Shown here piece after piece: positions 10,622 to 18,825 of a stretch of 64,000 bases of DNA. The DNA is from Saccharothrix saharensis (GTDB lineage: Bacteria > Actinomycetota > Actinomycetes > Mycobacteriales > Pseudonocardiaceae): the NCBI RefSeq assembly GCF_006716745.1, contig NZ_VFPP01000001.1, forward strand, positions 3,100,001 to 3,164,000, written 5' to 3'. Every line of letters starts with the position of its first letter. The stretch's first letter is position 1. The notes beneath the pieces were generated by a model. The model was not told the DNA's origin, searched no databases, and saw only the letters and a list, made by a program, of their open reading frames with translations. The translations under genes were made by a program, and so were the position numbers.

Positions 10622-10655
10622 TTGTGGTGCGGGACACATTGTGGTTTGGGACACA
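10622..10655 (-). promoter_or_regulatory. Two tandem CRP/GlxR-like sites before the sdh operon
   Basis: Bases 10622-10638 and 10639-10655 are head-to-tail 17-bp copies (15 of 17 identical). On the + strand each reads TTGTGGT, two variable bases, then GGGACACA. Each copy holds TGTG-N8-CACA, the spacing of CRP-family sites (TGTGA-N6-TCACA). They lie 22-55 bp before the anchor gene start. The C. glutamicum sdhCAB operon is known to be controlled by the CRP-type regulator GlxR. Use of these sites here is inferred. Rex also recognises TTGTG-N8-CACAA, but the inner AA/TT it needs is absent. Confidence 0.6.
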
Positions 10656-10676
10656 TCACCGGCCCTGAAACGGGAG

Positions 10677-10704
10677 CGGCCCCCGCGTTCGCACGCGGGG
10701 GCCG
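10677..10704 (-). terminator. Terminator hairpin between the small gene and the sdh operon
   Basis: A perfect 11-bp stem (10677-10687 with 10694-10704, CGGCCCCCGCG and complement) and a 6-base loop. It lies 15 bp beyond the stop of the 98-residue leftward gene, so it separates that gene from sdh. Confidence 0.8.
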
Positions 10705-10718
10705 GTCTGCTCCTGGGT

Positions 10719-11015
10719 TCAGGTTCGATGGCTGCGGTAGCCGCCGAGCCCTTCGTCGTCGGCGTCGTGCCACAGCTGCGGGTCGTACGGCGTGTCCGGG
10801 ACGACGACGACTTCCCGCTCGACCCGGGGCGCTTGGCGCTGGCGCGGGGGACTGTCCAGGTCCACCAGCTCGGTCGCGTCGATGTCCAGGCGTTCGACGT
10901 CGTTGGCCAGCCTCTGCACCGCGGCCACGTCGCCGTACCGCGCGCGCAGGCCGCCGACGCAGTGGCGCAGTTGGCCAAGCGCCCTGCGCAGTTCCACGAT
11001 CTCGGAGGACGTCAT
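10719..11015 (-). CDS. Conserved hypothetical protein, Rv0250c-like position
   Basis: 98 residues from ATG 11015, which has a strong GGGAGG site. The protein is a short helical segment (MTSSEIVELRRALGQLRHCVGGLRARYGD), then ALND-type helices and an acidic, Pro-rich tail ending GLGGYRSHRT. No catalytic motif or membrane segment is seen. In M. tuberculosis a similar-length protein of unknown function (Rv0250c) lies directly upstream of the Sdh1 genes. Same size and position suggest homology, but that is from memory and was not aligned. A terminator separates it from sdh, so it is a neighbour, not part of the operon. Confidence 0.72.
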   Translation of the reverse strand: MTSSEIVELRRALGQLRHCVGGLRARYGDVAAVQRLANDVERLDIDATELVDLDSPPRQRQAPRVEREVVVVPDTPYDPQLWHDADDEGLGGYRSHRT

Positions 11016-11121
11016 GGTCAGCACCTCCCTCGGGTCGGTCCGTGTGCCGACTCTGCCAAGTGGAAGGCGCTGTGACAAGCACCACAGGTGTCCGAGTTGC
11101 GTCTCAGGATCTGAATCGTTT

Positions 11122-11151
11122 TTGTCACGATCATGTGTCGTGACATAGTGT
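11122..11151 (+). promoter_or_regulatory. edd promoter with a perfect dyad operator
   Basis: TTGTCA (11122-11127) and TAGTGT (11146-11151) are -35- and -10-like with an 18-bp spacer. The dyad TGTCACGA-N7-TCGTGACA (11123-11145, 8-bp perfect arms) fills the space between them, the classical position for a repressor that blocks RNA polymerase. The expected RNA start is about 80 bp before edd. The regulator is unknown, and no regulator gene is adjacent. Confidence 0.6.
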
Positions 11152-11240
11152 GCTTGCTGTCACGTCCGTCCGTGCGACGCCAGCGCTGTCGTCCCACCGG
11201 GCCCACCACGGCCCGTGATCACCACCGGAGACAGCGAACC

Positions 11241-13106
11241 ATGAGCGTGCATCCCGTCGTCGCCGAAGTGACGGCTCGAATCGCCGCCCGCAGCGCCGCC
11301 GGCCGGTCCGCCTACCTGGAACGACTCGCCCAGGCCCAGCAGGAGGGCCCGGCCCGCCGTGACATGGCGTGCAGCAACCTGGCCCACGGCTTCGCCGGGA
11401 TCACGGGCGGTGACAAGGACCTCCTCCGGGCACTGCGTCGCCCGAACGTGGCGATCGTGTCCGCGTACAACGACATGCTGTCGGCGCACCAGCCCCTGCA
11501 CGAGTACCCGGCGTGGATCAAGGACGCCGCGCGGGCCGTCGGCGGCGTGGCGCAGTTCGCGGGCGGCGTGCCCGCCATGTGCGACGGCATCACCCAGGGT
11601 CGCGCGGGCATGGAGCTGTCGCTGTTCAGCCGCGAGGTCATCGCGATGGCCACCGGCATCGCCCTGTCGCACGAGATGTTCGACTCGGCGCTGCTGCTCG
11701 GCGTGTGCGACAAGATCGTGCCCGGCCTGCTGATCGGAGCCCTGTCGTTCGGGCACCTGCCCGCGATCCTGGTGCCCGCGGGCCCCATGCACTCCGGCCT
11801 GCCGAACTCGGAGAAGGCGCGGGTGCGGCAGCTGTTCGCGGAGAACAAGGCCACCCGCGAGGACCTCCTCGAAGCCGAGGCCCAGTCCTACCACAGCCCC
11901 GGGACCTGCACGTTCTACGGCACGGCGAACTCCAACCAGCTCGTGGTCGAGGTCATGGGCCTGCACCTGCCCGGAGCCAGCTTCGTGCCGCCGGGTACCA
12001 AGCTGCGCAAGGCGCTGACCGAGGAGGCCGCGCGGCGCGCGGTGGAGATCAGCCGCGGCGCGGACTACACCCCGATCGGGCACGTGGTGGACGTGAAGTC
12101 CGTGGTCAACGGCGTGATCGCGCTGCTGGCCACCGGCGGTTCGACCAACCACACCATGCACCTGGTCGCCATCGCGTCGGCCGCCGGCATCGAGCTGAGC
12201 TGGGACGACTTCTCGGAGCTGTCCTCGGTGGTGCCGCTGCTGGCCCGCGTCTACCCGAACGGCTCGGCCGACATCAACCACTTCCAGGCCGCGGGCGGCG
12301 TGCAGTTCCTCGTCTCGACGCTGCTGGACGCGGGCCTGCTGCACGCCGACGTGAAGACCGTCGCCGGCGACGGCCTGCACCGCTACCGGCAGGAGCCGGT
12401 GCTGGTCGAGGGCGTGCTGCAGTGGCGTCCCGGCCCGCCGCACTCCCTGGACACCGACGTGCTGCGGCCCGTGTCGGACCCGTTCGCCGCCGACGGCGGG
12501 CTGCGCATGCTGTCGGGCAACCTGGGTCGCGCGGTGATCAAGGTGTCGGCGGTCAAGCCCGAGCACCGGGTCGTCGAGGCGCCGGCCCGCGTGTTCACCT
12601 CGCAGGAGGCGTTCAGCGCCGCGTTCCAGGCCGGTGAGCTGGAGCGGGACGTGGTCGTGGTGGTGCGGCAGCAGGGCCCGCAGGCCAACGGGATGCCCGA
12701 GCTGCACAAGCTGACGCCCGCGCTGGGCGTGCTGATGGACCGGGGGTTCAAGGTCGCGCTGGTCACCGACGGCCGCATGTCCGGCGCGTCGGGCAAGATC
12801 CCGGCCGCCATCCAGCTCACCCCCGAGGCGGCCGTGGGCGGCCCGCTGGCCCGCGTGCGCGACGGCGACGTGCTGCGGCTGGACGCCGAGACCGGCACGC
12901 TGGAGGTGTTCGTGGACCCGGCGGAGCTGGCCGCGCGCGATCTGGTGGACTTCCCGCCGGACGCGCAGGCGTGGACCGGCACGGGCCGGGAGCTGTTCGC
13001 CGCGCTGCGCCGGGCGGTCGGGCCCGCCGACCGGGGCGCCGGCGTGTTCGGACCGATCGCGGCCTCGCACTTCGAGGGCCAGTTCAACCAGGAGGTGTCC
13101 CGGTGA
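11241..13106 (+). CDS. edd: Phosphogluconate dehydratase (Entner-Doudoroff)
   Basis: 621 residues, an IlvD/Edd-family iron-sulfur dehydratase that turns 6-phosphogluconate into 2-keto-3-deoxy-6-phosphogluconate. Family marks are [18 protein letters not shown], the cluster Cys regions [11 protein letters not shown] and [25 protein letters not shown] and [15 protein letters not shown]. Length fits Edd (about 600-620), which is longer than IlvD. ATG 11241 follows GGAGAC. The frame stays open upstream to 11133 but without family sequence. edd overlaps eda by 4 bases (GTGA), so the two are translationally coupled and form a complete Entner-Doudoroff pair. Confidence 0.95.
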   Translation: MSVHPVVAEVTARIAARSAAGRSAYLERLAQAQQEGPARRDMACSNLAHGFAGITGGDKDLLRALRRPNVAIVSAYNDMLSAHQPLHEYPAWIKDAARAVGGVAQFAGGVPAMCDGITQGRAGMELSLFSREVIAMATGIALSHEMFDSALLLGVCDKIVPGLLIGALSFGHLPAILVPAGPMHSGLPNSEKARVRQLFAENKATREDLLEAEAQSYHSPGTCTFYGTANSNQLVVEVMGLHLPGASFVPPGTKLRKALTEEAARRAVEISRGADYTPIGHVVDVKSVVNGVIALLATGGSTNHTMHLVAIASAAGIELSWDDFSELSSVVPLLARVYPNGSADINHFQAAGGVQFLVSTLLDAGLLHADVKTVAGDGLHRYRQEPVLVEGVLQWRPGPPHSLDTDVLRPVSDPFAADGGLRMLSGNLGRAVIKVSAVKPEHRVVEAPARVFTSQEAFSAAFQAGELERDVVVVVRQQGPQANGMPELHKLTPALGVLMDRGFKVALVTDGRMSGASGKIPAAIQLTPEAAVGGPLARVRDGDVLRLDAETGTLEVFVDPAELAARDLVDFPPDAQAWTGTGRELFAALRRAVGPADRGAGVFGPIAASHFEGQFNQEVSR

Positions 13107-13741
13107 CCAACGCGCCGGCTCATGCGACGGCGGCGGACCTGCTCGCGCTGTCCCCCGTCATCCCGGTCGTCGTCGTGGACGACGCCGAGCACGCCGTGCC
13201 GCTGGCGGAGGCGTTGCTGCGCGGCGGCGTCCGCGTGATCGAGCTGACGCTGCGCACGCCCGCCGCGCTGGCCGCGATCGAGCGGGTCGCGGCGGAGGTG
13301 CCGGGCATCGTGATCGGCGCGGGCACCGTGACCGCGCCCGAGCACGCCGAGCAGGCGGCCAAGGCCGGTGCGGCGTTCCTCGTGACGCCGGGGTCGACGG
13401 ACCGGGTGCTGGACGCCGCCGAGGACACCGGGCTGCCGTTCCTGCCGGGCGCGGCGACCGTGTCGGAGGCGATGCGGCTGGCCGAGCGCGGGCTGACCTC
13501 GCTGAAGTTCTTCCCGGCCGAGGCCGCGGGCGGCGTGGACTACCTGAAGTCCATCGGCGGTCCGCTGCCCGGCCTGCGGTTCTGCCCGACCGGCGGCATC
13601 ACGCCCGCGACCGCGCCGAACTACCTGGCGCTGCCGAACGTCGGCTGCGTCGGCGGGTCGTGGCTCGCGCCCAAGGACGCGCTGGCGTCCGGTGACTGGG
13701 CGCGGGTCGAGGAGCTGGCACGGGCCGCGTCGGCGCTGTAG
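13103..13741 (+). CDS. eda: KDPG aldolase (2-dehydro-3-deoxy-phosphogluconate aldolase)
   Basis: 212 residues, a class I aldolase of the small TIM-barrel type. It splits KDPG into pyruvate and glyceraldehyde-3-phosphate. The catalytic Glu is E47 (VIELTLRT), the Schiff-base Lys is K135 ([14 protein letters not shown]) and the phosphate loop is PTGGITP. The start is GTG 13103, in the 4-base overlap with the edd stop, behind an AGGAGGTG ribosome site (13090-13097) inside edd. A terminator follows 12 bp after the stop. Confidence 0.95.
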   Translation: MTNAPAHATAADLLALSPVIPVVVVDDAEHAVPLAEALLRGGVRVIELTLRTPAALAAIERVAAEVPGIVIGAGTVTAPEHAEQAAKAGAAFLVTPGSTDRVLDAAEDTGLPFLPGAATVSEAMRLAERGLTSLKFFPAEAAGGVDYLKSIGGPLPGLRFCPTGGITPATAPNYLALPNVGCVGGSWLAPKDALASGDWARVEELARAASAL

Positions 13742-13752
13742 GTCCCGGCTGA

Positions 13753-13783
13753 GGGCGTCTCCCCTTCGCGGTGGGAGGCGCCC
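13753..13783. terminator. Bidirectional terminator between eda and the HAD gene
   Basis: An 11-bp stem (13753-13763 with 13773-13783) with one G-U pair and a 9-base loop, located between two converging genes (eda ends 13741, the HAD gene ends 13787). It probably serves both. Confidence 0.75.
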
Positions 13784-13786
13784 TTC

Positions 13787-14434
13787 TCATGCCAGGTGGG
13801 CGAGGGCTTCCGGGATCGAGTCGGCGACCGGTGCGCCCGTGCGTTCCAGGACGGCGCGGGAGCTGGTGCCGGTGGCGACCAGGACGACCTGCGCGCCCAC
13901 GTGCCGGGCGGCTTCGGCGTCGTCGGCCACGTCACCGATCAGCACGACGTCCTTCGGGTGCAGCCTGAGGGCGTCCAGGTGTTCGGCGAGGTGCTCGGCC
14001 TTCGAACCGCCGTCGCCCGCGGCCTTGAGGCCGTCCACCCGGCTGAACAGCTCGTGCAGGCCGAACCTCGTGATCAGCGGGACCAGCTCGTCGTGGAACC
14101 ACATGGACAGCAGCGACTGGCTGTGGCGCAGCGAGGCGAGGTGGTCGGGCACCCCCGCGGCCAGCCCGCACCGGTCCATCACCGCCCGGTACTCGGCGTG
14201 GTAGACGAGGTCGATGCGGTCCCAGTCGGCCGAGGTCAGCGGACGGCCGAACATCCGCTCGTAGCAGGCCTTGATCGGGCGGCTGAACACGTCGCGCCAG
14301 TGCTCCAGCGTGATGGCCGCGTGGCCGAAGTCGGCGCAGACCCGGTTGACCGCGGCGAGCACCGCGTCGTTGTCGGCGAACAGGGTCCCGTTCCAGTCCC
14401 AGACGACGTGGTCGGCCCTGATCCGCACCGCCAC
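13787..14434 (-). CDS. HAD-family hydrolase (phosphoglycolate-phosphatase-like)
   Basis: 215 residues. Motif I is VVWDWNGTLFADN (DxNGT, nucleophile Asp near residue 12), motif II lies in the SLLSMWFHD region, the Lys is in GGSKAEHL, and motif IV is VLIGDVADDAEAA. The cap is the helical type inserted after motif I. It probably dephosphorylates a small metabolite in the cytoplasm; substrate unknown. The start may be GTG 14434, or GTG 14428, which lies 6 bases after TAGCCT and would fit a leaderless message. It converges with eda. It is divergent from the YqeB-like gene, 48 bp away. Confidence 0.85.
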   Translation of the reverse strand: MAVRIRADHVVWDWNGTLFADNDAVLAAVNRVCADFGHAAITLEHWRDVFSRPIKACYERMFGRPLTSADWDRIDLVYHAEYRAVMDRCGLAAGVPDHLASLRHSQSLLSMWFHDELVPLITRFGLHELFSRVDGLKAAGDGGSKAEHLAEHLDALRLHPKDVVLIGDVADDAEAARHVGAQVVLVATGTSSRAVLERTGAPVADSIPEALAHLA

Positions 14435-14482
14435 AGGCTACGGCGATAAGTTGAAGGCTCACTTCTGGGGAGGTAGTGGGGG

Positions 14483-15172
14483 ATGGACGCGCGACGAACC
14501 ACGGTGGTCGCCGAGCCGCGCGGGCAGGTGGCGCTGGTCTCGGTCGGTTTCCCGTTGCTGGGTGCGCTCGTGGTCTGGGGGCTGAAGTCGATCGCCGGGT
14601 GGGTGGCCGACCTGTCGTGGGCGCCGATGCAGGGGCCGTTCCGGCTGGTGGCGTCCATCCCGGAGCCGTGGGCGACGATCGGCTCGGTGGCCGTCGGGGC
14701 GGTGCTCGGGCTGCTGGTGGCCGGGATCGCGGCGCACGAGCGGTTGGTGGTCGAGGTGTTCAACGAAGGGGTCGAGCTGCTGCGCGGCGGCCGGCACCGC
14801 AGCTTCGACCGGACGCTGGTGTCCGGGGTGTTCCTGGACGGCAAGAAGCTCGTGCTGCTCGGCGTGGACACCGGTGAGCTGGCGCGGGAGACGCACGACT
14901 TGAAGCCGGAGGTGCTGGCCGAGGCGTTCCAGACGCACGGCTACCAGTGGCTGGACAGCGACCCGTACCGGGAGGACTACCGGCGGTGGGTCGACGGGAC
15001 CCCGGACCTGCCACCGGGCGCGAACGCGTTGCTGAAGGTGCGGGCGGAGGCGTTGCGCAAGGGCGACGGCGGGGACGCCGACGAGCTGCGCGAGGAGCTG
15101 AGCCGGCTCGGTGTCGTGGTGCGCGAGGAGAAGAAGCGCCAGTACTGGCGCTTGACCCGACCGTTGTCCTGA
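14483..15172 (+). CDS. YqeB-like membrane protein
   Basis: 229 residues. Two hydrophobic segments near the N terminus (about residues 18-38, FPLLGALVVWGLKSIAGW, and 66-86, TIGSVAVGAVLGLLVAGI) are followed by a cytoplasmic part: a PH-like beta region (VEVFNEGVELLRGGRHRSFDRTLVSGVFLDGKKLVLL) and a charged C-terminal helix region ending VREEKKRQYWRL. This layout resembles proteins annotated YqeB family in actinobacteria; the match is from memory. Function unknown. ATG 14483 follows GGGGAGG. It converges with recX, and the 266 bp between them show only imperfect direct repeats (CGCAAGCCGC) and no clear gene. Confidence 0.75.
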   Translation: MDARRTTVVAEPRGQVALVSVGFPLLGALVVWGLKSIAGWVADLSWAPMQGPFRLVASIPEPWATIGSVAVGAVLGLLVAGIAAHERLVVEVFNEGVELLRGGRHRSFDRTLVSGVFLDGKKLVLLGVDTGELARETHDLKPEVLAEAFQTHGYQWLDSDPYREDYRRWVDGTPDLPPGANALLKVRAEALRKGDGGDADELREELSRLGVVVREEKKRQYWRLTRPLS

Positions 15173-15438
15173 GGTGAGCGCCGGCGCTCGGCAGAGCTCG
15201 ACACCGCGCAGTCCGGCCAGAGCCGTGAACCCCGTCCTGCACCGGACTCACCCACCACTCACGCCACAAGCCGCAAGCCGCGGGGCCACAGCCCGCCGCG
15301 CCGGCCCACCCTCGGCCCGCAAGCCGCACCCGGAGGGCCGCAGCCCGACCCAGGCCTCAACCCAACCGCCCCCTGGTCCCTCCGGCGGCGATCCCCGCCC
15401 CGGGGTTCATCGGAGGCCGCAGCGGCCGGTGGTCGGGT

Positions 15439-16017
15439 TCACAGCAGGTCGTCCAGGGCAGTGGTCTCGTCGCCCGCGCGGCGCAGTTCGTCGCGGACCA
15501 CGCGGTAGGCCAGGCCTTCGCCGTAGCCCTTGCGGGCCAGGGCGGCCACCAGGCGGCGGATCCTGGTGGTGTCGTCCAAGGTCGCCATGGTGCGCAGCTT
15601 CTTGCGCACCAGGTCACGCGCGCGGTCTTCCTCGGCCTCGTCGTCCACGGCCGCGACGGCTTCGGCGGCCACCTCGTCCGCCACGCCCTTGCGGCGCAGT
15701 TCCATGGCCAGGGCACGGCGAGCCAGACCCTGGTAGGTGTGCCGCGAACGGACCCAGACCTCGGCGAACGCGGCATCGTCGATCAGACCCGCCCGGTCGA
15801 ACTTGCCCAGCACCAGCTCGGCCGTCTGCTCGCTGATGCCCTTGCGCAGCAGCGCGTCCTTCAACTCGACCCGCGTGCGGGCCCGTGCGGTGAGCAGCGC
15901 GTAGCAGATGTCCGTCGCCTTGCGCTGCTCCTTCGCCGGGTCGACCGGGCGCGGCTCGTCCTCGTCGGCCGAACGGTCGCGGGACGGCCCGCGACCACGG
16001 CCACCTCGTCCTGCCAC
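15439..16017 (-). CDS. recX: Regulatory protein RecX
   Basis: 192 residues, the small helical RecX modulator that binds RecA filaments and limits their activity. The recognisable core is CYALLTARARTRVELKDALLRKGI, then FDRAGLIDDAAFAEVWVRSR and RRALAMELRRKGV, that is, three repeated three-helix modules (about residues 35-190). A charged, Gly/Arg/Asp-rich N-terminal tail of about 30 residues precedes it. GTG 16017 lies 6 bases after the recA stop, so it is co-transcribed with recA, as in other actinobacteria. Confidence 0.93.
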   Translation of the reverse strand: MAGRGGRGRGPSRDRSADEDEPRPVDPAKEQRKATDICYALLTARARTRVELKDALLRKGISEQTAELVLGKFDRAGLIDDAAFAEVWVRSRHTYQGLARRALAMELRRKGVADEVAAEAVAAVDDEAEEDRARDLVRKKLRTMATLDDTTRIRRLVAALARKGYGEGLAYRVVRDELRRAGDETTALDDLL

Positions 16018-16023
16018 GCCCGC

Positions 16024-17067
16024 TTAGAACTCGACCGGCGCCGGTGCGGTCTCGTCCGCGTCGAGGGTGGCGCCGATGCCCAGCTTGTCCTTGATCCGCT
16101 TTTCGATCTCGTTGGCCACGTCCGGGTTCTCGCGCAGGAACTTCCGCGCGTTCTCCTTGCCCTGGCCGAGCTGGTCGCCCTCGTAGGTGTACCAAGCACC
16201 CGACTTGCGCAGGATGCCCTGGTCGACGCCCATGTCGATGAGCGAGCCCTCGCGGCTGATGCCCACGCCGTAGAGGATGTCGAACTCGGCCTGCTTGAAC
16301 GGCGGCGCGACCTTGTTCTTCACGACCTTGACCCGGGTGCGGTTGCCGACCGGCTCGCCGCCGTCCTTCAGGGTCTCGATCCGCCGCACGTCCAACCGCA
16401 CGGAGGCGTAGAACTTCAGCGCCTTGCCACCGGTCGTGGTCTCGGGCGAGCCGAACATCACGCCGATCTTCTCGCGCAGCTGGTTGATGAAGATCGCGGT
16501 GGTGTTGGACGAGCTGAGCGCGCCGGTGATCTTGCGCAGCGCCTGGCTCATCAAGCGGGCCTGCAGACCCACGTGGTTGTCGCCCATCTCGCCCTCGATC
16601 TCGGCGCGGGGCACCAGGGCCGCCACCGAGTCGATGACCAGGATGTCGAGCGCGCCGGAGCGGACCAGCATGTCCGCGATCTCCAGCGCCTGCTCACCGG
16701 TGTCGGGCTGCGAGACCAGCAGCGCGTCGGTGTCGACGCCCAGCTTGCGCGCGTAGTCCGGGTCGAGCGCGTGCTCGGCGTCGATGAACGCCGCGATGCC
16801 GCCGTTGCGCTGGGCGTTGGCCACGGAGTGCAGCGCCACCGTGGTCTTACCGGAGGACTCAGGGCCGTAGATCTCGACCACGCGGCCGCGGGGCAGGCCG
16901 CCGATGCCGAGCGCGACGTCGAGCGCGATCGCGCCGGTGGGGATCACCTCGATCGGGGCACGGCCCTCCTCGCCGAGCCGCATGACCGAGCCCTTGCCGA
17001 ACTGCTTGTCGATCTGGGCCAGGGCCAGCTCGAGGGCCTTGTCCCGGTCGGGTGCCTGGGGTGCCAT
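16024..17067 (-). CDS. recA: Recombinase RecA
   Basis: 347 residues. The Walker A motif is GPESSGKTT (about residues 69-77), Walker B is [14 protein letters not shown], followed by the loop segments [18 protein letters not shown] and [20 protein letters not shown]. It pairs homologous DNA strands and triggers LexA self-cleavage. There is no intein, unlike M. tuberculosis recA. The C-terminal acidic tail is short. ATG 17067. Two control elements lie upstream: a PafBC-type promoter about 50-75 bp before the start, and a LexA box about 135-150 bp before it, as in mycobacteria, where recA has LexA-dependent and LexA-independent promoters. Confidence 0.98.
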   Translation of the reverse strand: MAPQAPDRDKALELALAQIDKQFGKGSVMRLGEEGRAPIEVIPTGAIALDVALGIGGLPRGRVVEIYGPESSGKTTVALHSVANAQRNGGIAAFIDAEHALDPDYARKLGVDTDALLVSQPDTGEQALEIADMLVRSGALDILVIDSVAALVPRAEIEGEMGDNHVGLQARLMSQALRKITGALSSSNTTAIFINQLREKIGVMFGSPETTTGGKALKFYASVRLDVRRIETLKDGGEPVGNRTRVKVVKNKVAPPFKQAEFDILYGVGISREGSLIDMGVDQGILRKSGAWYTYEGDQLGQGKENARKFLRENPDVANEIEKRIKDKLGIGATLDADETAPAPVEF

Positions 17068-17117
17068 CTGGAGTCCACCTCGGAGTGTCTTGGGGTCGCG
17101 GTGCGATGTCGGGGCCG

Positions 17118-17140
17118 ACGTTACGGGTGGGGTCCGACAT
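17118..17140 (-). promoter_or_regulatory. RecA-NDp (PafBC-type) DNA-damage promoter of recA
   Basis: On the minus strand: ATGTCGGAC, 8 bases, TAACGT. This matches the mycobacterial LexA-independent damage promoter (tTGTCRgtg-N8-TAnnnT), known to be activated by PafBC, in core and spacing. The hexamer ends about 50 bp before the recA ATG. The surrounding 18-mer (17131-17148) is repeated exactly before lhr. Confidence 0.8.
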
Positions 17141-17201
17141 TTTTCGGTGGGGACCAGGTCACCTGCGGGGTGTTGTCACCCGGTCGTGTCGGGGAGTGTA
17201 G

Positions 17202-17217
17202 CCGAACAGGTGTTCGA
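17202..17217. promoter_or_regulatory. LexA (SOS) box upstream of recA
   Basis: CCGAACAGGTGTTCGA has perfect CGAAC-N4-GTTCG arms, one base short of the full TCGAAC-N4-GTTCGA consensus of mycobacteria. It lies 135-150 bp before recA. Its right half overlaps a second, perfect 16-bp palindrome (17214-17229, TCGACCACGTGGTCGA). Confidence 0.85.
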
Positions 17218-17238
17218 CCACGTGGTCGACACACCGGG

Positions 17239-17433
17239 TCACCGCCGCTGTTCCGGCACGTCGAACGCGTCGCAGACGGCCAGCCAGATCTCCTTGGCCG
17301 GCAGTCCCGCCTCCAACGCCTGGTCGGGAGTCCGACCGCCGAGGGCGGACAGCACGTGGTCCCGGGCCACCATCTCCGCCCTGACCTGGCCGAACTCGTT
17401 GGCCATCAGCTTGCGGAACATCGTGATGCGCAT
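17239..17433 (-). CDS. DUF3046 family protein (Rv2738c homologue)
   Basis: 64 residues: MRITMFRKLMANEFGQVRAEMVARDHVLSALGG, then a second half with KEIWLAVCDAFDVP. This is the small DUF3046 protein found just upstream of recA across actinobacteria (Rv2738c in M. tuberculosis). ATG 17433. Function unknown; conservation of position suggests a link to recombination or to recA expression. The LexA box and the recA promoter lie between its stop and recA, so recA can be transcribed separately. Confidence 0.9.
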   Translation of the reverse strand: MRITMFRKLMANEFGQVRAEMVARDHVLSALGGRTPDQALEAGLPAKEIWLAVCDAFDVPEQRR

Positions 17434-17443
17434 CGGGCCCAGG

Positions 17444-17905
17444 TTAGCGCGCGGCCTTCCACACCGGACTGTCGACGTAGTGGTTGTCGAACCGGTCCTG
17501 CGAGTCGCGGATCTCCTGAGGGCTCGCCTCGCCGCACTGCACGCGGTCGAGCAGGCGGTAGTAGTCGAACCGGCCCATGCCCGGCGTGAAGACGAACAGG
17601 ACGTCCGCGTCCGCGCCCTTGAGCGCGCCGAACGCGTGCGGCACGCGTGGCGGCACGACGAGGAAGTCACCGCGCTCCAGGGTCACCAGGTCCTGGTCCA
17701 GCAGCACCTGGAGCGTGCCGTCGAGCACGAAGAACAGCTCCGAGGCGCGGGTGTGGAAGTGCGGCGGCGCGCCGTCGGAGCCGTCGCGGAACGTGGAGCG
17801 GTTGCCGGTCAGGCCGTCGAGGTCGGCGAGGAGGGTGACGACGGCGGCGGGGTCGGCGTCGAGCTTTTCGGCCTGGTCGGCGCGGACGAGCAGCGTGTTC
17901 TCCAT
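17444..17905 (-). CDS. Cupin-domain protein
   Basis: 153 residues from ATG 17905 (MENTLLVRADQ); an earlier in-frame ATG at 17956 would add 17 residues. The cupin fold is visible as GAPPHFHTRASELFFVLDGTLQVLL (metal-binding H-x-H and E) followed by GDFLVVPPRVPHAFGA (second His), about residues 45-95. Probably a metal-dependent enzyme or a small-molecule binder in the cytoplasm. Divergent from a LysR regulator, the usual setting for a LysR target gene. It ends 10 bp before the DUF3046 gene starts. Confidence 0.85.
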   Translation of the reverse strand: MENTLLVRADQAEKLDADPAAVVTLLADLDGLTGNRSTFRDGSDGAPPHFHTRASELFFVLDGTLQVLLDQDLVTLERGDFLVVPPRVPHAFGALKGADADVLFVFTPGMGRFDYYRLLDRVQCGEASPQEIRDSQDRFDNHYVDSPVWKAAR

Positions 17906-17962
17906 GACGTCGAGACTCGTCGCGGCACGGGGTCCGAACAACGCCGGAGATCGCATGGAACG

Positions 17963-17978
17963 ATAACCTGACGGTTAT
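17963..17978. promoter_or_regulatory. Dyad and -10 at the lysR start
   Basis: ATAACC-TGAC-GGTTAT is a perfect inverted repeat whose right arm runs into the lysR ATG (17977). TAACCT (17964-17969) sits 7 bases before that ATG, so the gene is probably leaderless. The dyad may be the LysR protein's own site and would also cover the divergent cupin promoter. Confidence 0.6.
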
Positions 17979-18816
17979 GGAACGTCGTGACCTGGAGGTC
18001 TTCCTGACGCTGGCGGAGGAGCTGCACTTCAGCCGCACCGCCGAGCGGCTGCACGTCTCCCAGGCGCGCGTCAGCCAGTCCGTCAAGCAGCTCGAACGCC
18101 GCATCGGCGCGCCGCTGTTCGAACGGACCAGCCGCCGGGTCGCGCTCACGCCCATCGGCCGACGCCTGCGTGACGACCTGGCACCGGCCTACCGGCAGAT
18201 CGTGGACGGCATAGCGCGTGCCGCGGAGGCCGCGCGCGGCACGTCGCTGCTGCGCGTCGGGTTCGAGGCGCCGGCCGTCGCCGACCTCGTCACCGACGTC
18301 CTGGACAGGTTCCGCGCCCGCCACCCGGACAGCGAGGTGCTGGTCCGCGAAGCACCGTTCACCGACCCGTTCTCGCTGCTCAGGGCCGACGAGGTGGACG
18401 TGCTGGTGACGTTGTTCCCGGTCGGCGAGCCGGACCTGACGCCCGGCCCGGTCCTCTTCGAGGAGCCGCTGGTGCTCGCCGTGGCCGACACGCACCCGTT
18501 CACGCGGCAGCGGTCCGTGACACTGGAGGACCTGGCCCGCGACACGGTCTTCCGCGCCGCCTACTGGCGTGACACGACACCCAACGGCACGCCGGTCAAG
18601 CGCGGACGGGACGTCACGACGTTCCAGGAGCTGCTGACCGCGATCGCCAACGGCGAGGGCGTCTGCCCGCTGGGCGCGCACGCCGCCGGCTACTTCGCCC
18701 GGCCCAGGGTCGCGTTCCTGCCGCTGGTCGACGCGCCGCGGCTGGCGTGGGGCCTGGTCTGGCGCACGGCGGGCGAGACGGTCCGGGTGCGGGAGTTCGC
18801 GGCGGCGGCGCGCTAA
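17977..18816 (+). CDS. LysR family transcriptional regulator
   Basis: 279 residues. The N-terminal winged helix (residues 1-60) reads MERRDLEVFLTLAEELHFSRTAERLHVSQARVSQSVKQLE and FERTSRRVALTPIG, standard for LysR. The effector-binding domain occupies about 90-279. It is divergent from the cupin gene with a dyad in the shared promoter, so the cupin gene and lysR itself are the likely targets. The ATG has no ribosome site and lies 7 bases after TAACCT, which fits a leaderless message. Confidence 0.93.
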   Translation: MERRDLEVFLTLAEELHFSRTAERLHVSQARVSQSVKQLERRIGAPLFERTSRRVALTPIGRRLRDDLAPAYRQIVDGIARAAEAARGTSLLRVGFEAPAVADLVTDVLDRFRARHPDSEVLVREAPFTDPFSLLRADEVDVLVTLFPVGEPDLTPGPVLFEEPLVLAVADTHPFTRQRSVTLEDLARDTVFRAAYWRDTTPNGTPVKRGRDVTTFQELLTAIANGEGVCPLGAHAAGYFARPRVAFLPLVDAPRLAWGLVWRTAGETVRVREFAAAAR

Positions 18817-18825
18817 CCTCGACCC

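Noticed and set aside
10622..10655. Rex (NADH-sensor) operators before sdh
   Set aside because: TTGTG-N8-CACA spacing fits, but the inner AA/TT of Rex sites is missing and the outer last base is T, so CRP-type is the better call.
7631..11143. 1170-codon open frame across the sdh genes
   Set aside because: Antisense shadow of sdhA/sdhB and the anchor gene; no family resemblance.
15173..15438. Gene between the YqeB-like protein and recX
   Set aside because: The open frame there is low-complexity Pro/Arg/Ala; only imperfect direct repeats (CGCAAGCCGC) are visible.
16024..17067. Intein in recA
   Set aside because: M. tuberculosis recA has one, but here RecA is a continuous 347-residue protein of normal length.
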